Source of the DNA: Agroathelia rolfsii
Taxonomy: Eukaryota; Basidiomycota; Agaricomycetes; Amylocorticiales; Amylocorticiaceae
DNA: 64,000 bases
Reading direction: 5' to 3'
Assembly (NCBI GenBank): GCA_018343915.1
Contig: JABRWF010000002.1
Location: 2,790,001-2,854,000, forward strand
Positions 10,141 through 23,015 of this stretch are shown in pieces. Under the pieces are notes generated by a model. It worked only from the letters and a program-made list of their open reading frames with translations, ran no database searches and was not told the DNA's origin. The translations under genes were made by a program, and so were the position numbers. Each line of letters opens with the position of its first letter. Within the stretch, counting starts at the first letter, position 1.

Positions 10141-12610
10141 ATGTCCCGCATCCCTGTACCTACATCCCACCACTCTCTTTCTCCTTCTGTTTCTTTCCCA
10201 GACCGTCCATCATCGCCATCGCCCTCACCTCTAAACCCCGCTCGCACAGCACAATCACCCATGTCGACCCTCTCCGGTCATGCCTCATCCGTGCATGACA
10301 CGCGCAAGAAGCAATCCCGACGAGACGAGGTATGTTTTGTTTATTATACATACGTCCATCCACTACACACCAGGACCGCGCACTATCTTTCAGTAAATTT
10401 CGGTGACGGTTTGGGCGTGCACATGCGGTCATTCCATATTTATTGGCATCCTACTGACAATTATATATACTCGTGACTTCTTTTAATAAAGGCAATCCGC
10501 AAGAAAATCGAATCCGAACTCTCTCGCAAGAGAACGATTTCCACGACACATAATGCAGGTCGTAACAAGCGCAAAGTAGCTGTGACCAAAGGCACAGTCG
10601 CTGCTCTCAAACCGAGCCCCGCGCTCACTGTGCCCGAGAACATCACCGTGTCCGAGGCCAGTCAGCTCTGTGCTGCTAAGCGGACTGATTGTGTGCTTGT
10701 CGTTGATGATGAAGAGGGTTTAAGCGGTATCTTCACCGCAAAAGACCTTGCATACAGGGTGGGTGCAATAATAGGTTCCTTGTGTGTTGTCGTAATGCTT
10801 ATGTTTTAATCCAGGTTACTGCTGAAGGCTTAGACCCACATACCACTCCCGTCAGTGCTATCATGACTCGCCAGCCTATGGTCACTCGCGATACCACGAG
10901 CGCAACAGAGGCACTTGAGCTCATGGTCACTAGACATTTCCGTCACTTAGTAAGCCTCCCTGGTCTTTGCGAATGCAGTTGTGTCTAATCTTATCTATAT
11001 AGCCCGTCTGTAACGAGGATGGTAATGTTGTCGGATTGCTAGATATTACAAAGGTCTTCCACGAGGCACTCGCCAAGGTCGAGCGCAGCTCGTCCGCGTC
11101 CGAGAAGCTTTACAGTGCTCTGGCTGGTGTGCAGACTGAGCTTGGTGCTGGTATGACATCCAACCCCCAGGCTGCTGCCATGCTTGCCTACGTTGATGCT
11201 CTTCGCGAAAAGACCGCACTTCCGGATCTCACCACCGTCATGGACCTGCGTACTCAACCTGCAACAGTTGGCCCAAGGACAACAGTCCGCGAAGTAGCCA
11301 AGCTCATGAAAGAGCGCAGGACAACGGCCGTTTGTGTTATGGATAGCACTGGCGGTGGTGCAGCAAGAATTGCTGGTATCTTCACTAGCAAGGATATCGT
11401 CTTGCGTGTCATTGCTGCGGAATTGGATGCTTCTAGATGCAGCGTTATCCGTGTCATGACACCTCATCCGGATACTGCCCCGCCTACCATGACAGTGCAT
11501 GATGCCCTTAAGAAGATGCACAGTAAGTCTGAACAGCCTTGACGAAAGAAACGTCATCTCATGTAGCCTAATCTATAGACGGTCACTATCTCAACTTACC
11601 CGTCGTTGAAAGCGATGGCCGTCTTGTAGCCATCGTTGACGTCCTTAAGTTGACTTATGCGACCTTGGATCAGGTAAGCTTTACCTTTGTCCAGATTACA
11701 ATGATACTTACCTTCTCTCCAGATGAATAACATGACAGTCGATGCCGCGGGAGGTGCTACTGAGCAAGAGGGCGGTCCCTTGTGGGGCCGCTTCTTTGAC
11801 TCTCTTCATGGTGATGACACAGAATCAGCTTTGTCTGGGTCTCATCAACCAGACACATCCTATCGCAGCCTTTCTATTGTTCAATCACCAATGTCCGAGC
11901 TTCATCCCAATGACTCGGCATCTGTCGCAGACGATGAGCAACACTCCGTTTTGGAGGGCTATGGCAAGCATCATAGCGGAGCTCTGCCCTCCATCACTGG
12001 TATGTCGTCCTCGGCCCTCCCAGTTGACGATGGCACCTACGTGTTCAAGTTCCGCACGCCATCCGGCCGCACTCATCGTTTCCAGGCTCGTCAGGATAAC
12101 GTAGAGAACCTCCGTGACATCATTTCGGGCAAGTTGTCCAGTGATCCATTCTTCACCGAATTCGCTCCCCAGGACGATAGTGATGCTAAGCCCGACCCAT
12201 TGGACTATGCCATTTCTTATACCGATACCGACGGCGACACTGTCCTCATTACAAGCGACAACGACGTTGCTGATGCAGTCAAGATTGCTCGTTCGTCTGG
12301 CCAAGACCGTGTGGTGCTCTATATCCAGGGTGGCAAAGGCTGGGCCAGTGATGCAGAAAAGAGCGCATTCAAGGCCGCCGAGGTTGCCGCTGCTGCTCAG
12401 GAGGAGGCCAAGGAGATCGCCAAAGCAGAGGAAAAGCTACCCGAGGGCGTGAATATCACCGAGCCTGCTCACCCGCACGCCCATGTTCCTCCTCGTCAGG
12501 AAGAGGATATCTTCGGTATTCCTAAGGATCTTCTCCTACCTGCTAGCATTGCTGGTTTGGCTGCAGTCATCTTAGGCGTGTTCACTATCTCAAGGTTGAC
12601 CTCGCGGTAA
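10141..12610 (+). CDS. CBS-domain + PB1 tail-anchored protein
   Basis: About 697 aa after removal of five introns (10330-10491, 10759-10814, 10950-11002, 11523-11578, 11674-11722). A Ser/Pro-rich N-terminus and basic segment precede four CBS repeats. Landmarks are ALTVPENITVSEASQLC, GIFTAKDLAYRV, PVSAIMTRQPMVTRD, VVGLLDITKVFHEAL, VMDLRTQPATVGPRTTV, GIFTSKDIVLRV, VIRVMTPHPDTAPP and VAIVDVLKLTYATL. A PB1 domain follows (YVFKFRTPSGRTHRF ... DGDTVLITSDNDVADAVK), then an Ala/Glu-rich linker and a C-terminal membrane helix (LLLPASIAGLAAVILGVFTI) with a short basic tail. The architecture matches fungal proteins of the fission yeast Mug70 type. CBS pairs usually sense adenine nucleotides and PB1 mediates hetero-oligomerisation; both roles are inferred here. 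Confidence 0.82.
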
Positions 12611-12913
12611 ATGGGACAAAAATACTTTCTACACGGCTTTGCATAGTGTTTAGCTTTTCATATCTAATGACTTCTTGGTGGATTGGGATTACCTTTCACT
12701 AGCTTCTTTTCACACGTAGACAGTATAAATGATATATTGATCCAACTAATAAGCATTCCCACCGGATATTGTGGTTTGGCACATTACGTCGATGATTGGT
12801 TGTTGAAGAAGTCATCAGTTATGCATAAGTGATCATGTGATGTAAAGAAGGCCGTCTGTGCATGGGGATTCGGATGGATTTTTCGGCAACACAAACTTTT
12901 TTCCAAGTCCAAA
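12611..12913. other. Intergenic CBS-PB1 gene / UTP13
   Basis: About 300 bases with the 3' end of the CBS-PB1 gene and the UTP13 promoter; the only notable words are ATGATATATTGAT near 12729 and TGATCATGTGATG near 12830. No gene. Confidence 0.4.
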
Positions 12914-15863
12914 ATGGCTGAAGCGTCCAGCTCAAGAGCCAAAACATCGTGAGTAAAGATTCAACCTCCAGTCTGTTTTACTCATTTCCAAGCTCATGAA
13001 AGGTTTAAAAAGGCCCGTCTTATCAAGCCGTTGCATACCGGCGGCCCCGTCTCTCTCACACCAGATGGACAACACATCGTGACCTGCATTGGTGAAGAGG
13101 CGATTCTGACCGACATCTCATCTGGCACAGAAGTGTGTCGCTTTGCTGGGGTGCGTAATCTCATGGTAAACAAACGGCTCATATGCTTAAAGTAAGGCAC
13201 ATGTAGGATACAGAAGATATCACCGCATTGTGCATCTCGCAATCGTCGAAATACCTCCTCTCTTTCACGTCATCGCTATCCTTGCGCATCTACGAGCTTC
13301 CATCTCTTCCCTCCCCCGCTTTAGGCGTTATCCAACCTACTAATGTCATTGGGCGTGCTCATGATGCGCCAGTCCATGTTTGCAAGACAGACCCGACGTC
13401 GACTTATCTCGCTTCTGGCTCCGCAGATGGCGTCGTCAAAATATGGGACATTGCCAAAGGTCATATCACTCACGTATTCAAAGGTCATGGTGGCGTAGTC
13501 AGCGCATTGGCATTCAACTTCCCTCGGAACCCCGACTCCGTCGTTCGTGATTACAAGATGCAGCTGGTGACTGCTTCGGTGGACACACGTGTGCGCATCT
13601 TCAACCTGGTCTCCCAGGGTCCTGATAAAAGCAAACCTGAAGCTGTACTAGAGGGACACGTTTCTGTCCCTCGTGCGCTGGATGTGACGCCGGACGGTAA
13701 ATGGTTGATCAGCAGCGGACGGGACTCTGTTGCTCTCATTTGGGACTTGTCTTCCCAAGCCAAGTCTGCAGATAAGAAAGGCAAAGGGAAGCTGGTATCG
13801 CCTTCTTTGGTTACTACAGTGCCTATCCTAGAACGTGTCGAAGCCGCAGGATTCCTCCATGCCGAAAATGAATCCGGGAAGCTGTTATTCTACACGGCTG
13901 GGGAGAAAGGCGCCGTCAAGATCTGGGATGCTCGTCAAGGGAAGGCAATACACCAACTCGGCCACGAACGATCAACGACGGATGAAGAGCAAGAGGAACA
14001 GAGGCAGATTCTCGATGCAAGCTATCATGCTCCAACATCAACGATCATCTCTGTCCATGCCGACCAGAATATTCTCTTCCATTCTGTTCGTACACACGAA
14101 TTGGTTCGTCAGCTTATTGGTTATAACGACGAAATTGTGGATGCCACGTTTTTGTCTTCTACCGTATCTACTCCTGACAGTCATATTGCCTTCGCCACCA
14201 ACTCCTCCCTCATCAGGGTCTACTCCATGTCTTCATTGGACTCGAGACTCCTGGAAGGCCACAGTGAGATCGTCCTCTCTCTGGACCGATCCGCTTCCAA
14301 AAGCGTGATTGCTAGCGGTAGTAAAGACAAAACAGCTCGGTTGTGGGCACCAATAGTTGGTGGTAGCGCCAGCGCCGACGCAAACAATTGGGGATGGGGT
14401 TGCGTTGCCGTCTGTGAAGGCCATGCAGAGAGCATTGGTGCCTTGGCCATGTCGCGCACGGGCGAGCCGTTCATGTTCACGGGAAGTCAAGATCGTACGA
14501 TCAAAATGTGGGATTTATCTCAAGTGCCAGATCGATGGTCTGGTGATGACGACGCATTATCATCATTGGCTGTTGTGCGATGCCAAAGTCTCACGACACT
14601 CAAGGCGCATGACAAGGATATCAACTCGCTCGATGTTGCCCCCAACGACCGACTCCTCGCTTCCGGCTCGCAAGATCGAACGGCGAAGGTCTTTGAAATC
14701 GTTCATTATGGTGGTGCTGGTGCTTCTTCGCGGGGCGAAATAAGACTATTGGGTACTTGCACAGGTCACAAGCGTGGTGTATGGAGTGTGCGTTTCGGAC
14801 GTGCGGAACGTGTCTTGGCGACTGGTGGTGGTGACAAGACCGTACGGTTGTGGAACCTGGACGATTTCTCGTGTGTCAAGACGTTTGAAGGGCACACGAA
14901 CTCGGTGCTCCGAGTAGACTTTATTTCCCAGGGTATGCAGCTTGTCAGCGCTGCAAGTGATGGCCTCGTCAAACTCTGGAATGTACGTGAGGAGGTCTGC
15001 GTCGCGACGTTGGACAATCATGAGGATAAGGTATGTTAATGTTTTTTTTTGAGTATTTAATATGCTGAATACGAATACACTTTTGCAGATTTGGGCATTG
15101 GCCGTTAGCTCCGATGAGCAGACCATTGTCTCGGGAGCTGCAGACTCTATCATCACGTTCTGGGAAGATTGCACTGAGGAAGAAGAGCTCGAAAAAGAAT
15201 CGAAGCGAGCGGAGACGGCACTAAGGTTTATTGCATGGTTAGTTAGATTTTTGGCATTTACGCTTATAGCTGTTACACAGGGAACAAGATTTCATGAACT
15301 ACCTCGCGCTTCACGACTATCAAAGAGCTATCGAACTTGCACTGGCCATGGATCAACCCGGTCGCTTGTTCTCGCTCTTCAGGGACGTTGTATCGAAAGC
15401 AGCAGCCGGTGGTGCACAAGCAGGTTCATCTATCGAAACCATCATAGGCCACCCGGCTGTCGATCGGGTCATTCAAGAACTGTCCGAACCCGATCTTGCG
15501 AAGCTTTTGCTGCATATCAGGACCTGGAACACTCAAGCGAAGTCCAGCGAGGTTGCTCAGAATGTTCTTTTTGCTATTATCAAGCTACGAAGCGTGGATA
15601 ACATTATGCGAGCATTCAATCACGATTCTACGCTGACGGCCGACGCAGGGTCCAAGAATCAGGGCGGTTTGAAGGATGTGCTCGATGCCCTAATTCCATA
15701 TACGGAGCGTCATCTTGCCAGGATGGAAAAGTTGGTTCAGGAGAGTTATGTTGTCGATTACATTCTTGCTGAGATGGACGATGGCATGCTAGAAGATGAA
15801 ATCAGCGATGATGCAAGGGACGGTATGGATGTAGAAACTGTTCTAGCGGTAGATGCTCGGTAG
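12914..15863 (+). CDS. UTP13: SSU processome WD40 protein Utp13/TBL3
   Basis: Component of the UTP-B subcomplex that builds on the 5' external transcribed spacer of pre-rRNA in the nucleolus. Four introns (12949-13002, 13151-13206, 15031-15088, 15238-15280) leave about 912 aa, close to the 800-900 aa usual for the family. There are many WD40 repeats in two tandem propellers, for example HTGGPVSLTPDGQHIVT, LASGSADGVVKIWD, LISSGRDSVALIWD, VIASGSKDKTARLW, FTGSQDRTIKMWD, LLASGSQDRTAKVFE, LATGGGDKTVRLWN and VSAASDGLVKLWN. The C-terminal Utp13 domain follows (NYLALHDYQRAIELALAMDQ, LFSLFRDVV, LLLHIRTWN) and the acidic end resembles orthologues. UTP17, a second SSU-processome protein, lies at the right edge of the window. 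Confidence 0.92.
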
Positions 15864-16002
15864 TAGTAACTGACTGTCCAAATAAGTAACTGCTACATAT
15901 CAGTACATCAATGACGTTATGATATGGTGTGCGCGCGTGAAACCAAGGAAACGAAAAGAAGGAGAGAAAGAGAGCAAGAAAAATATAACAAATCGTATAG
16001 TA

Positions 16003-16935
16003 CTAAGTCGAAACTACTCTAGCAATGCGACAGCCCTGGACGCCGTTGAACAACAATACCCATTCGTTTTCTTCAATTGAATCTCTAGTCAGTTCGCCAT
16101 CTACACTTTCTCGTATTCGATTTTGCTCCAGGAGCCATCGTCGAATAACCCCTGGCAGACAGCCAGTCGAGAGTTGAGGTGTAACCCAGCGCGATGATCG
16201 GTAGAAAGCAACATTATATACACTGGTCTCCGTAATATAGCCCTCGGGATTGTAAAGGATGACATCTGATAAGGGAAGGGTGGTAGTATTGCCGTCTGTT
16301 ATGGGTGGGATGGATGACCTTGTGCGCGCTTCGTTGTAAATATCGCGGTGCGTAGTTTTGGTGCGAGTGAATAAGGAGGTTGGTGTTGGCTGTGTATCCA
16401 GTCGTACAGAATAGTATGGTTTGAAGTATGACGGATTGTCTGCCAACGGATTGAAGAAAGGAGCACCAGTGGGATCGGCGGTAAGAGGACGAGTCGAGGA
16501 CGTAGTGACATTCCAATCACCACTCTTGGACAGCGTTATACGGATCTAGGTCAGCGAGACTAAGAGTCTGCAACAGCAATCTAGGATGAACCCAGGCGAT
16601 GTGAACCAACCTTGAGCGCACCCGGGTTGCCCTCGACACGAGCCACTGCCGCATCGCAGAGGGTCTTGAGCCGGTCGACGGTGACGAGCTGTCTTAGGTG
16701 TTTCCATCCATGTTGCTCGATTGCTTCCAGAAGGCGATCCCTATGGTATTCGAGCAGGAGATATGGGGATGGATGTCCATTGAGTTTGTTCCATGAAAAG
16801 TTTTCCAGGAAACGATCGAAGCGGAGCGCCGTAAGCAAACGGTAGTCTATCTACAATGTGTAGCAGAAGACATCGACCTGGGTTATCGTAAAGCCGAGAG
16901 AAAGGGAGGTTGGAAGCATTCCATACCGAAGTCAT
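16003..16935 (-). CDS. ABZ2: Class IV PLP enzyme, aminodeoxychorismate lyase-like
   Basis: Probable 4-amino-4-deoxychorismate lyase making p-aminobenzoate for folate. The start exon encodes only MTS; an intron leads into IDYRLLTALRFDRFLENF, then LLLEYHRDRLLEAIEQHGW (the family's YHxxRL/A feature), a short intron, IRITLSKSGDWNV, LTADPTGAPFFNPLADN and the last exon with TKTTHRDIYNEAR, DVILYNPEGYITETSVYNVAF and TGCLPGVIRRWLLE. The TKT segment is a candidate for the Schiff-base Lys, and E(T/S)xxxN plus GxLPGxxR are phosphate-binding hallmarks of fold-type IV enzymes. About 270 aa, similar to yeast ABZ2-like proteins. A branched-chain or D-amino-acid aminotransferase is the alternative, less likely because of the short N-terminus. 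It diverges from the NBR1-like gene. Confidence 0.75.
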
Positions 16936-17311
16936 GTAGGCCAGTTTGTGATTTACGGCAATAAACTGATTTTGCAAGAAGTACTTTGCCACTGCCGCCG
17001 CCGATCACAAGTGCTGAAGACGGCAGTGCCAGGCCATCACGTGATGAGGCCAATGGGCGCATGGCTTACCCAATGAGCAATGAATGCCTTCACTTGCGCT
17101 GTGATTATTATAAGGCACTTTGATGGTAGATTTTTTGGAGACAATTTGTGTATCAAGTCGCCGGACTGGATAAATACATAGCAACAGTGTGGAGTCCTGT
17201 GCGTCGGAATAGTCACGTGAGCGGCATATCATGTGATTTACGGCCTATGAGGATCCTGACCATGGGCGGCGACTGCGCCAACGCTGCGCAAGCCCTTTGC
17301 ATTTGGCAGCC
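16936..17311. promoter_or_regulatory. Divergent promoter ABZ2/NBR1 with two E-boxes
   Basis: A 376-bp shared upstream region with two CACGTG E-boxes (17038-17043 and 17214-17219), a CCAAT at 17050 and a second CCAAT near 17070. No gene. Elements are seen directly; function is inferred. Confidence 0.5.
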
Positions 17312-20300
17312 ATGTTCACTGTCAAAGCAACCTACCGCAACGAAACACGCAAGCTGACCTTTACTGGCTCGTTTCCTTCGTATGATGAGCTCACTGTCCA
17401 GGTAAATGCCTTACAGCTCTCTTGTATCTCCTTATCAACCGATGTTGACGCCCTAGTCCAGCTATACCGTGTCTTCCCCATAGGCACATTTTATTTATCC
17501 AAAGTGCGTTGATAAAGAGCGCCTCATGTACAGCTTATGGAACCCTTCTCTAGGTCGTCTTCAGTCCACAGAAAGATACCCGCGTCTTGATCTCTAGCGA
17601 GGTCCACTCAGCCGAAGACTATAATAAGGCCATTGCGCCTTACGCCAACCATGTTCATGCTGATGCATCGCTCAAGTTTACTCTCTATGAGGAGACATCA
17701 AACAGGGGAAGTCGCCAGATGCTTCTCACACCTTCAGCTGCTCCAAGTGGAATGTCGACGCCGGCGCCAACAGACATTTCATCATTCTCCCACCACTGCA
17801 CGTACACTATCCCACCACCTCCTATCCTTTATAATACTCCTCTAGTTCCATCCACGCCTTCCGTGTCTACTCTATATGCACCGATTCGACGTGAATCACA
17901 ACCGGTCCTGGCTGTGCCGCTGCCTACAGCCCCCACATTCGCTCCTGTATCTTCCTCTACTTTCAATACTCCTTCTCGGGCCCTTCAAACTGAGCTGGAT
18001 ACAATCGTTGACAACTTAAAGAAAGACGTCGGTCGTCTTCTTGAGAACGCATCAACAAATGGCTCCAGTATTGCTTCTCACTCTCATTCTGGCTTGACTA
18101 GCAACACTCCTGGCTCTTTGGCCACTGCAGAGACACCAATGGAGACCACTACACCGGTTATTCCGCAGGTCAATAATAGCACGTATCTCGGCCGACTTAG
18201 TAGCTTCGGTGGTCAGGGTACCTATCCCACAAACTCTCAGCCAGCACCGACTCACCATAATCCCCAATCATCCACGACTATACCCGCACCTTCAACCGCG
18301 GGCCCAAGTGCAGTCACGCATTATGGTATTGTCTGTGATGCATGTGAGCAAGTGCCTGTAGGCGTGCGTCACAAGTGCTTGGACTGTCCCGATTATGATT
18401 TATGCGACAAATGCATTTCCTCGGGGGCTGCCGCCGCTCACAATCCCTTCCACGAGTTCTTTGACATCGAGGAGCCTGGCCGCGTCATTGTTCACACCAT
18501 TTTCAGCGGTGGAAAGGAGGAAGGATCTCGTACCTCAACTACCGAAAATAATCAGCCTGGTGTCACAGAGCCTGTCCAATCAGCCGCTCCCGAAACCAAT
18601 ATCCCGCCTCCACTGGAGAGGCACAATGCATCTTGCAACATGTGTGAATCAAATATCCGCGGGGTCCGCCATGTATGCTATTCCCTACACCTTATAAGAT
18701 TCGTTTGCTGATTTTCTGCTCCAGAAATGCCTTATTTGCCCAGGTATGAATCTCAAGATCATCCCAAGAATGTGCAATATCCTTATCTATGCGCAGACTA
18801 TGATGTTTGTGACAATTGTTACAGGTGAGTACCATATGCACATTCTTCTGATGACTAATATTAACTTATTACATAGCATTACATCAATCCAGCATCCTGG
18901 CCATGGCTTCGCCCACATTAAATCGAAGAATGATCTGAGCGTGAGTACCTTACCTCTAACTGCATTATCTCACTGAGAGAACACATTTTCCCGAATAGAT
19001 CCGCGACATGCCCACCAGAGGAGACAAGCACTATGCCAGATGCGACAGTAAGTCGTTCCGTATACCCAGGTATCTATCATGCCTGACCACACTCCCCCCT
19101 AGGCTGTTTGAAGAGGATTTATGGCGTTCGATACAAGGCAAGGTGTTTCGTATTTGCTCTTCTGAATTAGCTAATATCATGCCTGAATATAGTGCATGCA
19201 CCAAGACTGTAAAGGTCAGTAGCTCGCACCAATTTATTTGAGAAGATTTGATCTTACGTGCTTATTCAGACTTCGATCTTTGCGCAAACTGCGAGGCCCT
19301 GCCCATCCCAGTTCACCCAGTTTTGCACCCGATGCTCAAGATCAAAAGTCCCCAGACAGTCATCCCTACAGTTCTCAGGACCAAGACATCTCCGCTGGTG
19401 CGGAGCCCCCCTGCTAAGGAAATCATTCCGACGCCGGCAATCGTGGAACCTGTTATTGAGTCGAACTCGCAGTCCCCCCGAATTCAGACAAGACATGTGG
19501 AAGAAGTCTCCAAAGGCGCAGAGAAAGCGGATGTCAGCAACGAGAAGCCAAAGACCGGCCCTTCTGACCTGCCAGGTCCTTACTTGACCATGAACCCAAA
19601 TGATGCTCTCTTCCAAGGCATCTGGCCACGTGTTGCTACTGAACTACGCACTCTTGCCCAAGATATGTCTCTCCCTCACGTTGCGCCAGAGGCTCAACTT
19701 GCAGCACCTATATCCGCCAATTCGGACGAGGATGTCTTTCTCTCACCCATGAGTTTCGGCCAGGTCTCTCTTGCACAATCGAGCGTTGTATCCCCTATCC
19801 AGCCGTCGAACATCAACGCACGCTCCGAAGCCGCACTTCGCCAGCTCATCGACAATATTGCGGTCCCTCAGGTGGCGGTAACAGCACCTGGATCTCCCTT
19901 GAACCATGTTGATACGGCTTCTCTCTCTCCCGCTGAAGCTGAGGTGCCTAAAGTTCTTGGTGCATCTTTCGTCAGCGATACCACTGTTCCCGACGGCCAG
20001 AACTTTCCTCCTGGTGCCGAGTTTGTCAAAGCATGGCGTATTCGAAATGATGGCAACAGGGACTGGAACGATAACACTGAGGTAGTCTTTGTAGCCGGTG
20101 AACGGTTTGGAGAGCAGACCAGATTCACCGTGGGTAAGGCCTTGGCTGGTGAGGAGATTGATATATGGACGGGAGGATTGAAGGTGTGTGCAATAAGATT
20201 TCAGCCTTTTTTTCTTTTCTTTTTATTAGAGTGAACTGAGATTGTTTGTCTTTAGGCTCCTGATGTCTGTGGCAGATACATGGGCTACTGGCGCCTTTAT

Positions 20301-20754
20301 GATCCGAACGAAGGATTGTTTGGTCACCCCATTTGGATCGAGTAAGCTCTCTCTACAGTAGCTTAATTAGTATATTCATTCCTCTTTCCCTTCAATTAGC
20401 ATCAACGTTGTCGACAGCACTAGTCTCTCAGATGATGATACGACTCATTCTCTGTCTTCGTCTGTCGTTATAATGCCTCAGGGGGCACCTATTCAAGTCT
20501 CCACGCAAGTCGAATCTCAGACTATGTCGCCTCGTGTGGCTGTCACGGCTCCCTCAACACGCTACGCTGCCTCTGATGCTGGCTCCGACGTGTCTTCCAT
20601 TTCCCTTGTTAGTGTGCCATCTTCCACCGATGACGAAGATGCGGCGGAGTGGGAGGCCAGTAGGGCTCATGTTCAGGGTACATCTGCGGCGCGTCAGGGA
20701 CCATCCGGTCTCGAGTATGTTGTACTCTACGATGACTCTTCGGATGAAGAGTGA
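17312..20754 (+). CDS. NBR1: NBR1-type selective autophagy receptor
   Basis: Autophagy cargo receptor. The N-terminus forms a divergent PB1 domain (MFTVKATYRNETRKLTF, QLYRVFPI, VLISSEVHSAEDYNKAI) over three exons. A long Ser/Thr/Pro-rich linker leads to three ZZ zinc fingers: VCDACEQVPVGVRHKCLDC with DYDLCDKC; CNMCESNIRGVRH with DYDVCDNCY; and a third with RCD, GVRYKC and DFDLCANC. A second disordered linker precedes the NBR1/FW Ig-like domain (FVSDTTVPDGQNFPPG, FVKAWRIRNDGNRDW, GRYMGYWRLYDPNEGLFG). The C-terminus ends EYVVLYDDSSDEE, a strong candidate LC3/Atg8-interacting motif (Y-V-V-L in an acidic context). No UBA domain is seen. Several introns, clustered among the ZZ exons. DSK2 lies convergently downstream. 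Confidence 0.86.
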
Positions 20755-21039
20755 AACCGGAGATGATACTGCTATCTTGGCACTCACTTGTATTTATTCG
20801 ATGTTTCCTCAGCATCATGCATGTATATTAATTCCACACACGGGTTGCAAATTTCATACATATGGTCTTTACTATTCTACATCCTCGAGCTCTGAAATAC
20901 ATACATACAAAGTGAACGACGCCCGCCTCACAACCACCGGACACATTCAAAATATCTATCGACAAAAGAAGAGCATGTAAACAAATCATACATCTGTTTC
21001 ATATCGCTCGCACGTCGTTAGCGGGATGGCAGGCATTCA

Positions 21040-22740
21040 TTATAAGCCGCCCCCACTAAGGATGTATTCGATTGCGGAGTGAACGTTTCCACCCGTGGCC
21101 AGCAGTGCGCGGATGTTCTGTGAAGCGTTGGTAAAACCCATGTCCTGTAGTTGCTGTTCAAGGTATGTATCATCTCAGTACATTGGTCCCACACCAGAAG
21201 CGAAAAAGATCAAATGACAAAAAATAAACCTACCTGGAGCTGGACCTGGAATCGCTCCTCTGGTGGTCTCGTATCTGCTGGTGCTGCCGCTGCGCCACCA
21301 GCAGCAGCACCGCCGGGTGCGGGGAAGCCACCGAAGCCACCGAACGGACTCGCCCCGGCACCTCCGAAGCCTGCGAGAAGCTGCTCCATCAAGGCCGGGT
21401 TGACTCCAAAGGGATTGGCCGCACCACCGGCACCGGCGGCAGCACCAGCACCTGGGTTTTGTCCGAACAAAGATGGGAAGCCACCAAAACCTGGGTTGGG
21501 GACTCCTGCGCCTGCCTGGCCAGGAGTCCCATTATTGTTGGCTCCAGGTGGAGAGGTGGGTTGGGCAGTGGAGGGGTTGCCTGGTGCGGGGAAAGAGGAT
21601 GCACCGCCGGCACCACCGAAACCGAACGGATCCCCACCGCCCATAAGGTTTGCCATTTGCATCATCGTACGCAACGATTCGGGGTTGGACCTGGTAGGTA
21701 TCGTGCATTTTGTTGTGTAGGATCCGGTAAATAAGAAATTCAATAACAATTAATTGGGGGTTTGCACGTACATCATCTGACGGAATCTCTCACTCTGGAA
21801 AACTTCCCTCACTTGAGGACCCATGGCTGCTAGCTGACTGATGGAAATTAAGTAAATTTGGGTAAACGGAAGATTAACGATGGAACTAAACCGTACGGAT
21901 TAGATGCGATAAGTTGGTCCAGTACGGCAGGATTGGATAAAGTGCTGGACATTTGTTGCAGGAAATTTGGATCGTTCATAAGACCTTGCATCTAAAATTG
22001 AGGACACAGTATGTGAGTATAACGATTCGTTGAATCATCTAAATTTGTGCATCACCATGTTGGGATCATTCAGATTCAAACCCATGTCGTTGAGCTGTTG
22101 TCCTACTCTGGGAAGAGCGCCAAAGCCCTGATGACTGTTGAGTAACGTAAGGGGATCATGAACATTTTGGCCTGTCTAGAACCCAGTGTCATCGATAATG
22201 AACCAGTGCTGTATTCTTGAAACAAGCTTGCCTGCATGGTGGGAAGTGGCTGTGATTGAGCTGAGCCGCTCGACGAAGACCTGCTGGCCCCAGAACGTGC
22301 AGCTCCTTTAACCATGTGGATTGTATGCGACGCTTGGATCTTGTAAGTCGAAAGCTGATCCTCGTCCTGTTAATGATAAGAAATGAGGTTACTTCTCTGT
22401 CAAACAAGATAATATCCTCAGACAAACAAACCTTTAGGACACGGCCTTCAAGGTGGACATTAACATCAACAAGTAAATTATAAAGTCTGAACATGAAATA
22501 TGCAGAACTATGACGCACCAGAGTAAATCAAACGTTGCCTGTCAGCTTCTACATTCGACTTCTCAGCTATGGCCTGTTTGAGTTCGAGCACCGTCTTGCC
22601 GGTAGAGATTGTTATCTGGAGCTTTAGCTCGCTTGGGCCTGCAGAGTGGGAGAGAAGGTTGCTATAGTCGAATACCTAGTTAATTTCGCATGCAATAACA
22701 TGCCTTTAATATTGATCTGAATCTCGGATGACTCTGACAT
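21040..22740 (-). CDS. DSK2: Ubiquilin, UBL-UBA shuttle protein
   Basis: Delivers ubiquitinated clients to the proteasome. It has an N-terminal ubiquitin-like domain spread over short exons (MSESSEIQINIK, LKLQITISTGKTVLELKQAI, RQRLIYSGLVLKDEDQLSTY, IQASHTIHMVKG), then a Ser-rich linker, STI1-type repeats (DPLTLLNSHQGFGALP, MQGLMNDPNFLQQM, LSNPAVLDQLIASNP, SNPESLRTMMQMANLMGG), a long Gly/Ala/Pro-rich stretch (GFGGFPSLFGQNPGAGAA and similar) and a C-terminal UBA (QLQDMGFTNASQNIRALLAT, GNVHSAIEYILSGGGL). Complete and typical in order. The low-complexity Gly/Ala/Pro block may promote condensation as in other ubiquilins; that is inference. It ends tail to tail with the NBR1-like gene, 285 bp apart. 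Confidence 0.92.
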
Positions 22741-23015
22741 GGTGGTTGGTGGATGAAGTTGTGGGGGAGTGAGCTGCAAATGACGCTGGATCTGATTGCG
22801 CCTGAATTGGGCACTAAAATCGACCGACGGCGCTCCCGAGCCGAAGACCGAGGAACGCAACGCTGCCTCTGGCTTACTCAAGTATCTCGAGTGTTCTGGA
22901 GCCTTCTTGTTTATTTCCATTGCGTAAAATGTTATACGTGCAAGTGATCGTAGATAAGTAATAGTGGCATATTTTACAGTAAATTATGTTAAAAGAAATG
23001 AAAAAAATTAATTAA

